Source of the DNA: Pleurostoma richardsiae
Lineage: Eukaryota; Ascomycota; Sordariomycetes; Calosphaeriales; Pleurostomataceae
Length of the DNA stretch: 64,000 nt
Assembly (NCBI GenBank): GCA_030052745.1
Contig: JANBVO010000040.1
Location: forward strand, 248,001-312,000
Reading direction: 5' to 3'
Made by a program: the position numbers and the translations under genes. Within the stretch, counting starts at the first letter, position 1. Every line of letters starts with the position of its first letter. This document shows positions 37,629-47,817 of this stretch, piece after piece. The notes under the pieces are model-generated. The model had not been told where the DNA came from. It made no database searches and saw only the letters and a list, made by a program, of their open reading frames with translations.

Positions 37629-40600
37629 CTATCCATCGGAAAATTCACTATCGTCGCCGGATGGTGACGGCGCTTTCCTTCTCCGTCGCCTTGCCGGGCC
37701 CTTTGCCTTATCCCTGCTCTCAGTTCCAGACATGGCACCTGGGGGTGACAGATCCCTGGCTTCGGGGGTGTCTACCCGTGCCGCTCCTCCATCTCCATCA
37801 TCCATCATGAGCGCATCGTCACCATCTTCCTCCTCTGCGTCGTCTTCGACGACAGGAAAAAAGCTGGAGGTCTGGTGAGGCTCTTTATCTCCTTCCTCTT
37901 CGTATCCCTCGGGCAAGAAGCCTCCAGCCATATCCTCTCCGTCGCCTCTGTTATCGCTGCTCAGGGCGTCCCTATTGTCCTTCTGGCTGTGCCCAAAGGC
38001 TTCGAAGTCGTCCTTGATGTGCCCGTGGTCCCGCCGGATCCTCTCGACAATCCTCATACCCATCAGGAGCTTCCTCCACATTGCCAGTGCGGCCTTTCGG
38101 CGTTTCTCATCCTCCTTCCTGGCCCGCTCGGCCTCGTCCTTGGCAACCTCCTCCATGACCTGGTCGTGGTATTCCTCCGCGATGACCACGCCCTGGATGA
38201 CGGGGACGGCCATGCGGTGGCCAAACTCGAAGTCAACGACTGCCTCTGCATAATCGATCCCTAAGCGTTTGCAGACGCGCATGGCACCCCGAAATGGTAC
38301 GTGAACGGCACCTGGAATGCAAGTTAGAATATAGGTACTAGCAGTTTAGCTAGGTGAAGACGGGAAAACTTGCCTTCGGGGCACATGTGGTCGACAAAGA
38401 GATCGATATTGCCGTACTCGTTTTTTGGAATGATGCCGTTCTGGATGGGAGGAGGGATGATCCACTCCGTCTGGTTGTAGCTGTAGAGGCCCTGTAAGAC
38501 CTTCTGGCCCGTCGCGGCTTCAGCTTCCGCAATCTCCCGTCTGCGATTTGTAGTCGCCGCACGATATGGCGCCTTTTTGAGGGGTTCCTCTCCTGGAATA
38601 GGAGCCCGTCCCTGCTTATGCCACGTCTCGGCGCTCTTGACCTGCACCACGTCCTTGCGGAGATACACATTCTCCTCAACGATCTTGTCCCCCTTAGCTT
38701 TGCTCTTGAAAACCTTCACCGGCTTTGCCGTTCGGAGCAGGGCTTCTTCCCGCTTCAGGTGCCTCTCGAGGACGAATTCCGCAGACTGTTTGTAGTACTG
38801 CAGAGTCTCTTCGCCTTCCTTGACTTCTTTCTTCTGCGGCTGCGCTGGTTTCAGATCGGTAGCTTCCTCTTCTTCATCGACTTCTGTAATTGGGTGCTTT
38901 CTGGAGCCCCGAGTATATCCGCGCATGACAGACTTGAACCAGTCGAACTGGTCGTAACGCTTAATCTTCCCATTCTTGTTGTAGACGGGGACCTTCTCGA
39001 TAGGGAACCTCATGCCTTTCGTCCTTCCGGGCAGCATCTGACGCTTCAGATACCGGACAGTCACATCTTTGGCCGTCCCATCCTGAGAGTAACCGATCAC
39101 GTAGGCAATGATCTGCTTCGCCTTGTCAGCCTTTCCACCGCGAGGCTCGAAAGTTTCAACAAGCTCTCGATTCGTAGCAATGATAGACTTCGCAATCGCA
39201 TCCACGGCTAGATACTTCTTGGTCACCGGTGACAGAACTTCTGTCCAGTAATGGGGGTACTCAAGGTCTTTGTCAAACACCTTTGATTTTGTTGGCAGCG
39301 GAGGAAGCTCAATGACATCGTCATCGCTGTGATCATCCAACAACTGGTAGTAGTCGGATTCATCTGCGTCTTCGTGAATCTCCTTCTTGCTGACCTGCCT
39401 TGACGTCCGTCGAGATTTGCTTGGTGTACTCTTGTCCTTGGTCTTCACTCCGTCTCGAGAAGCAGCCTCCATTATAGATGCTGGACTGTGGTCCACAGAA
39501 GTATTTTTGACCTTCTCCGGCTCCGCCTCCTCAGGCTTTGCCCAACCGAAACCAACCGGCTGAAGGCTCGCAACCATCCTAGCTTCTAGCCCCAGGGCTC
39601 TTAAGAGAGCGGTGAACAACTGCGCGCCGAGATCGCGGCTTCCGGAGCATTCCTGCGCTCTCAGCCTGAATTCCTCCAAGTTTCGTATTCGCTCGCCGTA
39701 GACCTCCGGGTTGTGCTCGTCTGTCTTATAGCCTCGCACGAGCCGGCTCAGCCGCTCCAGCGGCATATATCCCAGCTTGCGAATCCCTGGCGCCGTTATC
39801 TGGAACCTTTTTTTCCACCAGGCTGCGAGGACTTTGACCAACCGGAACAGTGGGTCGCCATGGCTCATATCGACGGCACCCTTCTCCAGTCTCTGCGCAG
39901 CATCGCCCCAGTCCCGGTCCGAACGCTCTGCAGGCTTGCTTTTCCTGCCTCTCGAAGGCGCTTTACCCTTGTTGGTCTTCTTCGGCGCCTCCTTAGGGAC
40001 TTCCAGGCCGCTCTTCTGTCGCCAAAGATCGACCTCGGCCCACAGGGACGGGGGAAGATACGACAGCAGGATGCCCTGGACTTCCGGATCGCAGAGCCAT
40101 GAATTCCGGATAGCATTATGCCAGAGGAGACATTCCACATGTAAACAGTGTGATGCAATCCTCCGCTGACGGTCCTGCTTCGACGGGCCCTTCTTGTCGG
40201 CAAGAAGCTCGTCGAAGTTGATTCCCGTATCCCGGCTCAGTGTGATGGTCAGGTCCCCAGATATAACGGGTGCCTCGGTAGGCGGAACGTATGCGCTTGG
40301 GACGTCCTCAAACTCGATGTCTTCGTCTTCTTCGTCTTCATCGTCGTCGTCCTTCTCCCTGCCGTTCTCGTTGCCTACGAGTCGGCTCGCACCGGGAACG
40401 TCCTCGAAGTCGCCGTCGGACAGCGACGTGAGTGAACTGTCTTCATCACTGCTGCTGTCGTGCAATTCATGCACATGACTCGTCCGTGCCGAGCTCCGTG
40501 GAGTCGCAGAGGCATCGAGGTCGTCGAAGAGCGTCGCTTTCCTAGGCGGGGCTGTCACGACTGCCCTGCCCTTCTTCTTCGGAGGTTCATCGTCTCGCGC

Positions 40601-40645
40601 GCCCTGCTCGCCGCGCGATCTCTTGCGCGGGACATGTGGCGGCAT
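37629..40645 (-). CDS. rad4: DNA damage recognition protein Rad4/XPC
   Basis: Two exons, 40645-38374 and 38311-37629, giving 984 residues. Recognises helix-distorting lesions in nucleotide-excision repair together with Rad23. After an acidic, disordered N-terminus come the transglutaminase-like domain halves (SRDLGAQLFTALLRALGLEA near residue 335; YPHYWTEVLSPVTKKYLAVD near 470). The three beta-hairpin domains follow: BHD1 (LKRQMLPGRTKGM to FDWFKSVMRGYTRG), BHD2 (YYKQSAEFVLERHLKREEAL onward) and BHD3 (YNQTEWIIPPPIQNGIIP, GNIDLFVDHMCPEG, then VHVPFRGAMRVCKRLGIDY and DFEFGHRMAVPVIQG). The 62-nt intron splits BHD3 and must use a GC donor (AG|GCAAGT) because only that junction restores CPEG-AVHVPFRG in frame; the acceptor is TTCCAG after a CTAAC branch point. 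The C-terminus is acidic and serine-rich. Confidence 0.95.
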
Positions 40646-41193
40646 CGTATCGTTCGGGCAGTAGGAGATTGAAATGTTTGGTGAGACTCATGACGAGTTC
40701 TGGGCCGACATAGACGTCAAATGGCTATGACAGTCGTCCGTTTCCGCCCGCGCGGCTTTTGACTCGCGTGGCAATCGGAAGAGGATCGCGAAGGCACGTG
40801 ATTCAATTAACGTCACGTTCAGTTCGCCCTTAATTATTCCTTTGCAGGTACGGAACCTCATACAAACAACTCATGTGTCACTGCTTTCAATAGTCCCAGG
40901 CAGCAGTGGCGATGAGTATGACACATCGTTATACGTAGCAATTCTAGGACGCTTCGCCGGCCTAAGGCCCCATGGCAGGCTATGGCCAACTGGTGCACAG
41001 TTTACGATGTAGCCTCAGTATTGAAAAGGCTCAATTGAATAAGGATTAAACCCTAGAAGAATGCTCTGTCTAATGGCCAGACCTGGGGACTCCTTTTTAA
41101 CGATAACACATCCTTTTCAAGAACGCTTCATATACTCGCTAGACTCCTAGGGTGAACACCGTGTCGCCGGCCCAGCGCAATGCACTGAGACCA
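40646..41193. other. Intergenic region between RAD4 start and the SNG1-like gene
   Basis: RAD4 promoter side plus the 3' end of the SNG1-like gene. No supportable coding frame and no element that I can name with confidence. Confidence 0.5.
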
Positions 41194-42786
41194 CTACTCG
41201 TCGGAATCACTGCTGCCAGCAAACGGCAGGCTGAAGCACGGCCCGAAGCTGAGGGCCTCGCTCGCGCGCCTCTGGTCCCGGCGAGCCAAGCTGTCCTGCC
41301 TGGACATAACCTTCGACAGCTCGTCGCGGCACTCCGCCTCGTCTTCGGGACCCTCCGTGCCCGATGTTGGCAGCTTCTCGATCTCCGACTCGGGGTGCGC
41401 GGCCTCCGCCTCTCTGATCTCCCTCTCCCGCTTCCGCTCGAACTCCATGGCAGCGTCGAGCCGCTCCTTGAATTTCTTCTCCTGGTCCTGCTCGGCGAGG
41501 GTCGTGTAGTGGCACCGCCGGTACACGCCGAGGGCGCTCAGGCAGACGCCGGCCACCTCCCACGTGAACATGATGGGGAGGGCGTAATACAGCTGGGGGT
41601 TGCAGCCCCTGGACCAGATATCTATCAGGACCTGGTATACCTCGTGTGCGGGCGCCGCGTAGCCTATCCTGTAGAACCCGGGACACAGTTCGAAGGGCAG
41701 CAGAATCGAGGTGACATTGAAGATGACCCAGCTGATGAGAGCCATGGGCACGTACGGTAGCGGTGCCCAGATGGTGAAGACGTCGAGGGTAACAAAATTA
41801 AGGTGCGCGAACAGCCAGACAATCATCCAGCTGAGAACGAACTGGTTCGCATTGACGTCCCAGCCAGAGCGGAACGCCCAAATGGTGCCCACCGTGCAGA
41901 GAGATCCGACGAAGCAGTAGGCGCCGGAGTTCAGGTTGCGGACGAGAATGATCCGGGCAGGCGCGATACGCCCGTAAATTTTCAGCTGTTGGTAGAGCCC
42001 ATTGATCGTGCCGAGATAGAAGAACTCTTGGATGAGGATGAGGATGATGACGAGCGTGTTGTAGATGGCTCGGGAGCCTTGCGTTGTCGGCTGGATATCG
42101 ATGGACGTCAGCTCCCAGGGCTGTGCAAGCAGTGAAAGAACCACGGGGTCTGACAGTGGCCCTATACTCGTGCTGTTGGACGTGATATACTCCATCCGAG
42201 CCGCTGAAGAGAGTGTCTGCAGATTTGTCGCTATCACAGCGTCGACAGTCGCAGAATAGCGAGCCTCATTCCAGACGAATGTGAGAACATCCGTCTTGTC
42301 GTAGCCAGCAGAGCCATTTCCAGCCAGGGCTCTTGCAAGGCTCGCAGAAGCGCCCGGGGACACATAGAGGGCTGCCCAGTAGTCCGTCATGCAAGTTGCA
42401 TGTCGTAGATCCCCAGGGGTGTTATAAGACTCGGGAGACCTTTCTAGGAGGGTAGGATATGTCTCTCCCCGAAGTGATTGATATGCTGCCCTAACGGCCG
42501 CGCCGATTGCACCGCCATCATAGTCGACAAAGGCGACATTGATGTTGTGTATGTGTGAGCTCTGTTGGAAGAGAGATCCGAAAACATAGCTGAAGAGCCC
42601 GAGGAACAAGAGCTGGAGCAGCAGGAAGTTCTTGCCGGCGAGCTGCAAAAACTTGATGCGGTTGGCGTGGAACTGCTTTCTGTCCGTTGTCGTGACATGT
42701 TCCAGCTTTGCCTTTGGGTAAAGCCTCGTGATTAGACCTCGAGCATCAGACTCAAGTTCGGCCATCTTCTTCAAAATGAACCGCAT
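41194..42786 (-). CDS. sng1: SNG1/DUF3533-family membrane protein
   Basis: Single exon of 530 residues from the ATG at 42786; a second in-frame ATG at 42765 (MAELESDARG) would shorten it by seven. The topology fits the DUF3533/Sng1 family, distantly related to ABC-2 permease-type membrane proteins. One N-terminal membrane segment (LLLQLLFLGLFSYVFGSLF) is followed by a long extracytoplasmic loop with several N-X-S/T sites (for example NGSAGYD, TSNSTS). Then come about five membrane segments (TLVIILILIQEFFYLGTI, FVLSWMIVWLFAHLNFV, VPMALISWVIFNVTSILLPF, ALPIMFTWEVAGVCLSALGV and one between) and a charged cytosolic tail. Yeast SNG1 confers resistance to nitrosoguanidine and affects plasma-membrane lipid asymmetry; the transported substrate in fungi is not settled. 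The family call is strong, orthology to yeast SNG1 less so. Confidence 0.87.
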   Translation of the reverse strand: MRFILKKMAELESDARGLITRLYPKAKLEHVTTTDRKQFHANRIKFLQLAGKNFLLLQLLFLGLFSYVFGSLFQQSSHIHNINVAFVDYDGGAIGAAVRAAYQSLRGETYPTLLERSPESYNTPGDLRHATCMTDYWAALYVSPGASASLARALAGNGSAGYDKTDVLTFVWNEARYSATVDAVIATNLQTLSSAARMEYITSNSTSIGPLSDPVVLSLLAQPWELTSIDIQPTTQGSRAIYNTLVIILILIQEFFYLGTINGLYQQLKIYGRIAPARIILVRNLNSGAYCFVGSLCTVGTIWAFRSGWDVNANQFVLSWMIVWLFAHLNFVTLDVFTIWAPLPYVPMALISWVIFNVTSILLPFELCPGFYRIGYAAPAHEVYQVLIDIWSRGCNPQLYYALPIMFTWEVAGVCLSALGVYRRCHYTTLAEQDQEKKFKERLDAAMEFERKREREIREAEAAHPESEIEKLPTSGTEGPEDEAECRDELSKVMSRQDSLARRDQRRASEALSFGPCFSLPFAGSSDSDE

Positions 42787-43503
42787 AGGCTGTAGCTGAG
42801 ATGAAAGACGACGTCAAAGAATGGGGTGAGATGCGAGTCAGTGATAGATAGTAAGAAGAGGCTGTCACATGAGTAAGCCGCCATCCTGTCAGATGTTAAC
42901 GGATCTTCAACACAACAAACGCCACAAAATGCACACAGAACTGGCGCTTCAGGGCCAGGATACTCGCTCGGAGAAGTGCACCGAAAGACAAAATTGACGT
43001 CAAGGAACCCGCGATATTGGCACCACGGGCACACTGCAGACTCGCAAGCGCTTCTAGCCGCGTCAGGAAGACAGACGCGGCTCTGCCATGCCGGAAATAG
43101 TAGAGATTGACCAGTCAGATACTGGCACTGTCATCTCATGAGCGTGTCATGACTGAGCAACCGCTATGACATAGGATGGTACGAGAAGACGCCGTCCACT
43201 CCGGAATGCCACGCTCGATCAGATCTGTGTTCGTAGATGCAAATGATTGATAAACAGGGGTCCAGCACACTAAAGAGGGCGCCAAGAGTTAGTGGAGGGT
43301 CCAACCCCCCGCTAAAGCTCGGCAGCTTCCAGACCTTTCCAGCGGGGGCGACCTCAGCTCCCGGAGCCTCGTTTTACTCAGCAAGCACGCTGACGCCGCC
43401 GCCATCTGCCTTGCCATAGCCCGCCAGCCTTACGTGTCCGCCTCCTTTGCCCCCATCTTCAAGACGCAGATTTAAGGCGGCGGCTGCACGCCCTCCTTTC
43501 ACC
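42787..43503. promoter_or_regulatory. Divergent promoter region of SNG1-like and CUZ1-like genes
   Basis: 717 bp between opposite start codons. The segment 43270-43503 is GC- and pyrimidine-rich and would be the leader of the CUZ1-like gene. No single element is assigned. Confidence 0.5.
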
Positions 43504-44454
43504 ATGGCGGGCTCATCATCAAACCCAGAGGCATCCGAGACGAGCTACGTCAAGATGACCGAAGTCGACCGGCTCAACAACGACGCGACCCTCGTGGGCG
43601 CGAACTGCCAGTACGAGTACTGCAACCAGCTGGACTTTCTGCCCTTCCTCTGCCAATCCTGCGGGAAGACCTTCTGCCTCGACCACCGCACCGAATCCTC
43701 CCACCACTGCGACCACCCCGGCGCCTGGGCCGAGCGCCGCCGCCTTGCCCAGCTCGCTCGCCCCAGCGCCGGGGAGGGCAGGCGAGTGCGCGACTACATA
43801 TCCCAGAAGCCGTGCGCATCGCCGTCATGCTCTACAATCGTTGGAACCAGTCTGACCCCCGGCGTTCACTGCGATGGCTGCAACCGCGACTACTGCCTCA
43901 AGCACCGCATGCGCGAGGACCATGATTGCTCCAAACTCATACCGCTCGGTGCGCGACCCCAGACCCTCGACAACGCCACCGAGAGGGCGCGCTCTGCGCT
44001 CGAACGGCTGCGCGCCTGGGGCTCTGCGAAAAAGCAGGCGGCGGCCAGTCGGGCCTTGCCCAAGGCGAAGCCGACGAGCGCCGCCGCCCGCATGGTCGCA
44101 GTGAACAACCTGAAGAAGACCGCCAAGGGCGACGAGAAGCTGCCGCCCGAGAAGAGGGTGTACCTGTACGTCGAGGCGGAGGCGGAGACGGCGGCCGCGA
44201 AGATACCAAAGGGCCAGTTCTTCTACTCCAAGGACTGGGTGGTAGGCCGTGTGCTCGATGCCGCGGCACGAGCGCTGCAGGTTCAAAATATGAACAACCA
44301 ATCTGCGGACGAGAGGGATAAATTAAGGGTGTTCCACGTGGAAGGAGGGCGGCTGCTAGAATATAGTGAGAAGGTTGGATCGGCGTTGGTCAGTGGCAAC
44401 ACCATCGTGCTGCTGAGGGGCGTCGGGCCACCACCCGACCTGATAGAGCCATGA
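43504..44454 (+). CDS. cuz1: AN1-type zinc-finger protein, Cuz1/ZFAND1-like
   Basis: Single exon of 316 residues from an ATG in good context (CACCATGG); the open frame extends upstream without an earlier ATG. Two AN1 fingers are clear. The first, at about residues 35-72, is CQYEYC through CQSCGKTFCLDHR to HHC. The second, at about 103-142, is CASPSCSTIV through CDGCNRDYCLKHR to HDC. A basic, alanine-rich linker with ATERARSALERLRAWGS leads to a C-terminal ubiquitin-like domain (about 218-315; KRVYLYVEAEAE, GQFFYSKDWVVGRVLDAAA, LRVFHVEGGRLL, TIVLLRGV). This is the arrangement of yeast Cuz1 and human ZFAND1, which link Cdc48/p97 to the proteasome during arsenite stress. The ubiquitin-like domain lies at the end, as in Cuz1, so I prefer this over other AN1 families. 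Confidence 0.88.
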   Translation: MAGSSSNPEASETSYVKMTEVDRLNNDATLVGANCQYEYCNQLDFLPFLCQSCGKTFCLDHRTESSHHCDHPGAWAERRRLAQLARPSAGEGRRVRDYISQKPCASPSCSTIVGTSLTPGVHCDGCNRDYCLKHRMREDHDCSKLIPLGARPQTLDNATERARSALERLRAWGSAKKQAAASRALPKAKPTSAAARMVAVNNLKKTAKGDEKLPPEKRVYLYVEAEAETAAAKIPKGQFFYSKDWVVGRVLDAAARALQVQNMNNQSADERDKLRVFHVEGGRLLEYSEKVGSALVSGNTIVLLRGVGPPPDLIEP

Positions 44455-44770
44455 AGTGTTAAGATCTGTTTGGCCATGTCTGAGCATTGTAGAAGGCGTT
44501 TTGGAAGAGCTTGACAGCGTTGAGGATTCAATAGCGAGTTTCAAAAGCGGTAGTAATGACATCGTATTGCCTACGCTTAAAGCAGGGCCTTGTAGAGAAC
44601 AAGAGTAATAAAAGCTGCTTATAGCAACTTGCCCTGCCGGCCGAAGTTCTATATACACGAGTGAAGTTTGCGGGCACCCAAATCCGTTACGAGATCGCTA
44701 GAAAGAGTCGAGAAATACCCATACAACCGAGCCGAATTCCAGCCCAACTGGTCCGCTCCTGCCAGTCCAT
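44455..44770. other. Convergent intergenic region of CUZ1-like and MTP18 genes
   Basis: 316 bp between two stop codons. Only 3' untranslated sequence is expected; nothing else is seen. Confidence 0.6.
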
Positions 44771-45721
44771 TTACAGTTCCTTTTCCTTGTGCGGCTTGTG
44801 GGTCAACTTCTTCTCCCGCCCAGTCATCGGTGCCTCGCCCACGGCCTCCTTGCCGCCAAACGTCTCGAACCCCTTGTGGAACAGCCACTCCACTGCGTTC
44901 TCCACTGGCTTGTCGTACATGGCAGGCAAGAACGGGACCACAGCGAGACCCAGGCCGATAGGGCCCCACGTCCTCAGCGTCTTATTCTTGAGGTCCTTCA
45001 TTGCCTTGCCCGAGTACTTGACAACGCTGTGGATAGTGAACGCCGGCAGCCCCATACTCGCCACGCTCTGGAAAATGGCCCGCTGCGCCATGACGGTGCG
45101 GTAGTCCTCGATCGGAGGGACCACGCCCGGCGTAACGTCGTTGTCCCGCGAGGCTGGCGGCAGCACCACGCCGGCCAGCTTCTGCTGTCGCTCGGTCAGG
45201 ACAAGCCTGGGGTTCCGGGTGCGCTGGTTCTGCCAGTACGCCTTGTAGCCCTCGTACGAGACGTCGCCGAGCACGTAGGCCCAGGACACGCCGTAGGCAC
45301 CGCGGACGAGCCACGGGTGAGCGACGGGCCGGAAAGACTCGCCTATGTCGGAGGTGTAGGCCACATAGCGCTGTGCCGAGATGAGGATCGTGCGTACCCG
45401 GGAGGCGTAGGCGGCGAACCGCACGTTGGACTCGGTCGACTCCGGGGCGCTGGAGGTGAGTGTTAGCGAACATGATCGACAAGTAGGTGGGGTATAGCCA
45501 GCAGCTATCACATACTATCCATCTACCAGCTCATCGAAGAAGTTATCTTCCTTGTCTGCCTTGTCCACTATCTTCTGCAGTCCCGGAGGCAGCTTCTCCG
45601 GCGCGGGAAGCTTCTCGGGATCGAACAACTTCTCCGCTGGCTTTGCTGGATCAGCCGCCTGAGACGCCGGCGCCTGCTTTGCGGCCTTGTCCTCGCTAGA
45701 GCTGCTCTTTCCCCACCACAT
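44771..45721 (-). CDS. mtp18: Mitochondrial fission process protein 1 (MTP18 family)
   Basis: Two exons, 45721-45516 and 45449-44771 (GTATGT donor, CTCCAG acceptor, phase 2), giving 294 residues. The animal orthologue MTFP1/MTP18 is an inner-membrane protein that promotes Drp1-dependent fission. Exon 1 encodes a charged, proline-rich N-terminus (MWWGKSSSSEDKAAK) ending FFDELVDGY. Exon 2 carries the family core: APESTESNVRFAAYASRVR, YVAYTSDIGESFRP, GVSWAYVLGDVSYEGY, MAQRAIFQSVASMGLPAFTI and RTWGPIGLGLAVVPFLPAMYDKP. Three to four hydrophobic segments are visible. The intron splits the TAC codon as TA|C, and the first intronic base is G, so an unspliced message reads TAG at the junction. The tail is lysine-rich (EKKLTHKPHKEKEL). 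Confidence 0.93.
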
Positions 45722-46199
45722 GTTGGATAAACACCGTCCTGAGCTGCTGTGATGTGTGGATGTCGGTGGTTGGAGGGGGAAAAGGAGCCCAGGACGGAGC
45801 GGTTCGGGACTGGTGAAGCTCCGCCGCCGCGGGTACAACGCAGGAGCGCTCAGTAAGACAAGGCAGTGACGTATTAGGCGACAACCTCGGGAGAAAAGCA
45901 CCGCTTGCCGCATACCTCTGATATTAGCAAAAGCCGATCTGAGATTACCCCACACGGCTTTGAAGAAAGCGGACATATTATGCAAATCGGATATTTACAT
46001 AATCCGAGCTAGCCACCTTAGTGCAAGGCCGTCCCGTTGCAGCCGCGCGCAGTCGGATATTTTCGATCTGTGTTCCGAGGAGCTTCACAGCATCGTGCGT
46101 CTTTTCACAGTCCTCCTCCTGCCCGGCCGATCCTCATCCAACACCGCAACGAAATACTTTACGGCCGCCTTTCCACGCCGCTCTTTTCACGCATTCAAG
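45722..46199. promoter_or_regulatory. Divergent promoter region of MTP18 and ATP19
   Basis: 478 bp between the start codons of two mitochondrial inner-membrane proteins. No individual site is assigned. Confidence 0.55.
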
Positions 46200-46578
46200 A
46201 TGGTCTCCTACTACACCATTATGGGCCGCCAGGTCGGCTCGCACTATGTCAGTCTACCCGACCTCGGACACCTCGATTTCCACTTGACGGGATGAGCACT
46301 CGTGCTGCCATTGAGTGCCATCGCGCTAACCTTTCCTCGTGACAGCTCGCCATGGCGACTCTGGCCGCTCTGTTCGGCGGCACGAAGCTCGCATTGGGCG
46401 GAAGCAAGAAGCCTGTCAACAACACGCCCCCAATCAACGCCTCCAGCCCGGATGAGGCTGACTTCATCAAGTACGCCAGGCCAGCTCCGCGCCAGTGCCC
46501 CTCGAAGCAGTATACTAACACGATATTTACAGGAAGTTCTTGGACGAGCAGGAGTCGGCGGAAAAAGCGAAGCACTAG
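46200..46578 (+). CDS. atp19: Mitochondrial ATP synthase subunit k (Atp19)
   Basis: Three exons, 46200-46247, 46346-46470 and 46533-46578, giving 72 residues (yeast Atp19 is 68). Small membrane subunit of the F1Fo ATP synthase associated with the dimeric complex. The start MVSYYTIMGRQVGSHY is characteristic of the fungal family. The single membrane segment is LAMATLAALFGGTKLALGG, followed by the conserved TPPINASSPDEADFIKKF and a short charged tail EQESAEKAKH. Intron 1 uses the unusual donor GTCAGT and a GTGACAG acceptor; intron 2 has a perfect ACTAACA branch point and TTTACAG. The phases (0, then 2) close only with these junctions. It is too short to be seen as one open frame. Confidence 0.93.
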
Positions 46579-47817
46579 ACGGCACGGATTTGGATCGGCG
46601 ACAAATGAGCATTTAACGCTGTGTACATATACAAGGGGCTTGCCTCATTGGCAATGGAAGACATTCTAGCCGCACTCTTCCCCTATCCTATGCGAGATAC
46701 TTTGCGTGTACCGGTTATCGTTGGGAGAAGTTCTCATTTGCAATTAACATATGCTCTACATGCCATCACAGAACGATTCGAAACTCCTCATACTCCATGC
46801 GCTTTCTCGGGGATTGCGCCTCTTTGCGGTTCAGGGTGTCTACTGGATATCCTACACTCTGAGCAAGACTCTTGCTCCGATATCTGCTGGCTGCAGCCTC
46901 AGTGAGGCCAGGGCTTACTGGCCAGAGAGGCGAGAGTTGCCTCTTGCACCTGAATTCGTCTGCCCGCCGCATCAGCAGGTTGGGTGTAGCCTTTGCAGCG
47001 CAGGAATCGGTGTTTGGTATCATGGGAAGCTGGTACCGTCTTGTCCATGATATGTTGACGACCCTCCTTAGCTCTGACGGCTGTTGTGACCAAGTTGAGG
47101 AAACGCTCGCCGTATTGTTGATCAGCACTCGGAGGCTATGAGTCCTCGCCGGTCTTCCATGTGGATTATGGAAGCGCTTAGTACCCAGGTTTTCTTGATA
47201 GACCATGCGGACAGCTGCATTGTAATGCTCACGTTCTTCCCAACGTCTATCGCGACCGTGTCTGAGTATGTTTGGACACTGAAACTCGGGAAACGTAGCT
47301 ACGGCCTCCTTTCTAGGATCTCAAGACTGACAACCGATTGGGCCGATAGAAGAAGAGAGCCTTTACGCCGCTGCTTAGGCAACGTCAATGTCACTTCACA
47401 CTGCTGCTTTCTGTAGCGAGAATCAGAGTCCTTGTAAGCCGTGGTCATGATCGCGACAGCCGAAATTTGGGCCACATTCTAAGCCGCTTGAACCTTGTTG
47501 ACCACAATGTGTTCTGTATTTTCTCTAGCTGGGAACTAGACCTTTCCGAATAGCTCATAGAACTTGACTTGTACGGCAGCATTCCGCACAGTAGGTGGCT
47601 TTACGCATCCTGTAGGCCTGTTCGCGCCAGCTGAGAGGCACATCGATCTACCCCACCAGTACTTAACCCAGCTGATACTATGTTGACTTGACCTCCCTCA
47701 AGCAGCAGCAGCCTATCAAACATAAACCAAGGACCTTCCCTGCCGTGATTTTCTCTACCCATAGTCACCTAGAATGAGTGTTTATATCAGGACTTGACCA
47801 CCGGGGAAAGAGTAACG
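46579..47817. other. Intergenic region between ATP19 and the SMP-30-like gene
   Basis: 1.24 kb without a supportable gene. On the minus strand between about 46780 and 47290 several frames carry protein-like stretches, but none is continuous or matches a family I know. Confidence 0.5.

Noticed and set aside
46766-47290. Protein-like stretches on the minus strand between ATP19 and the SMP-30-like gene
   Set aside because: They are spread over different frames, have no recognised family and no clear splice signals, so there is not enough to call a gene or a relic.
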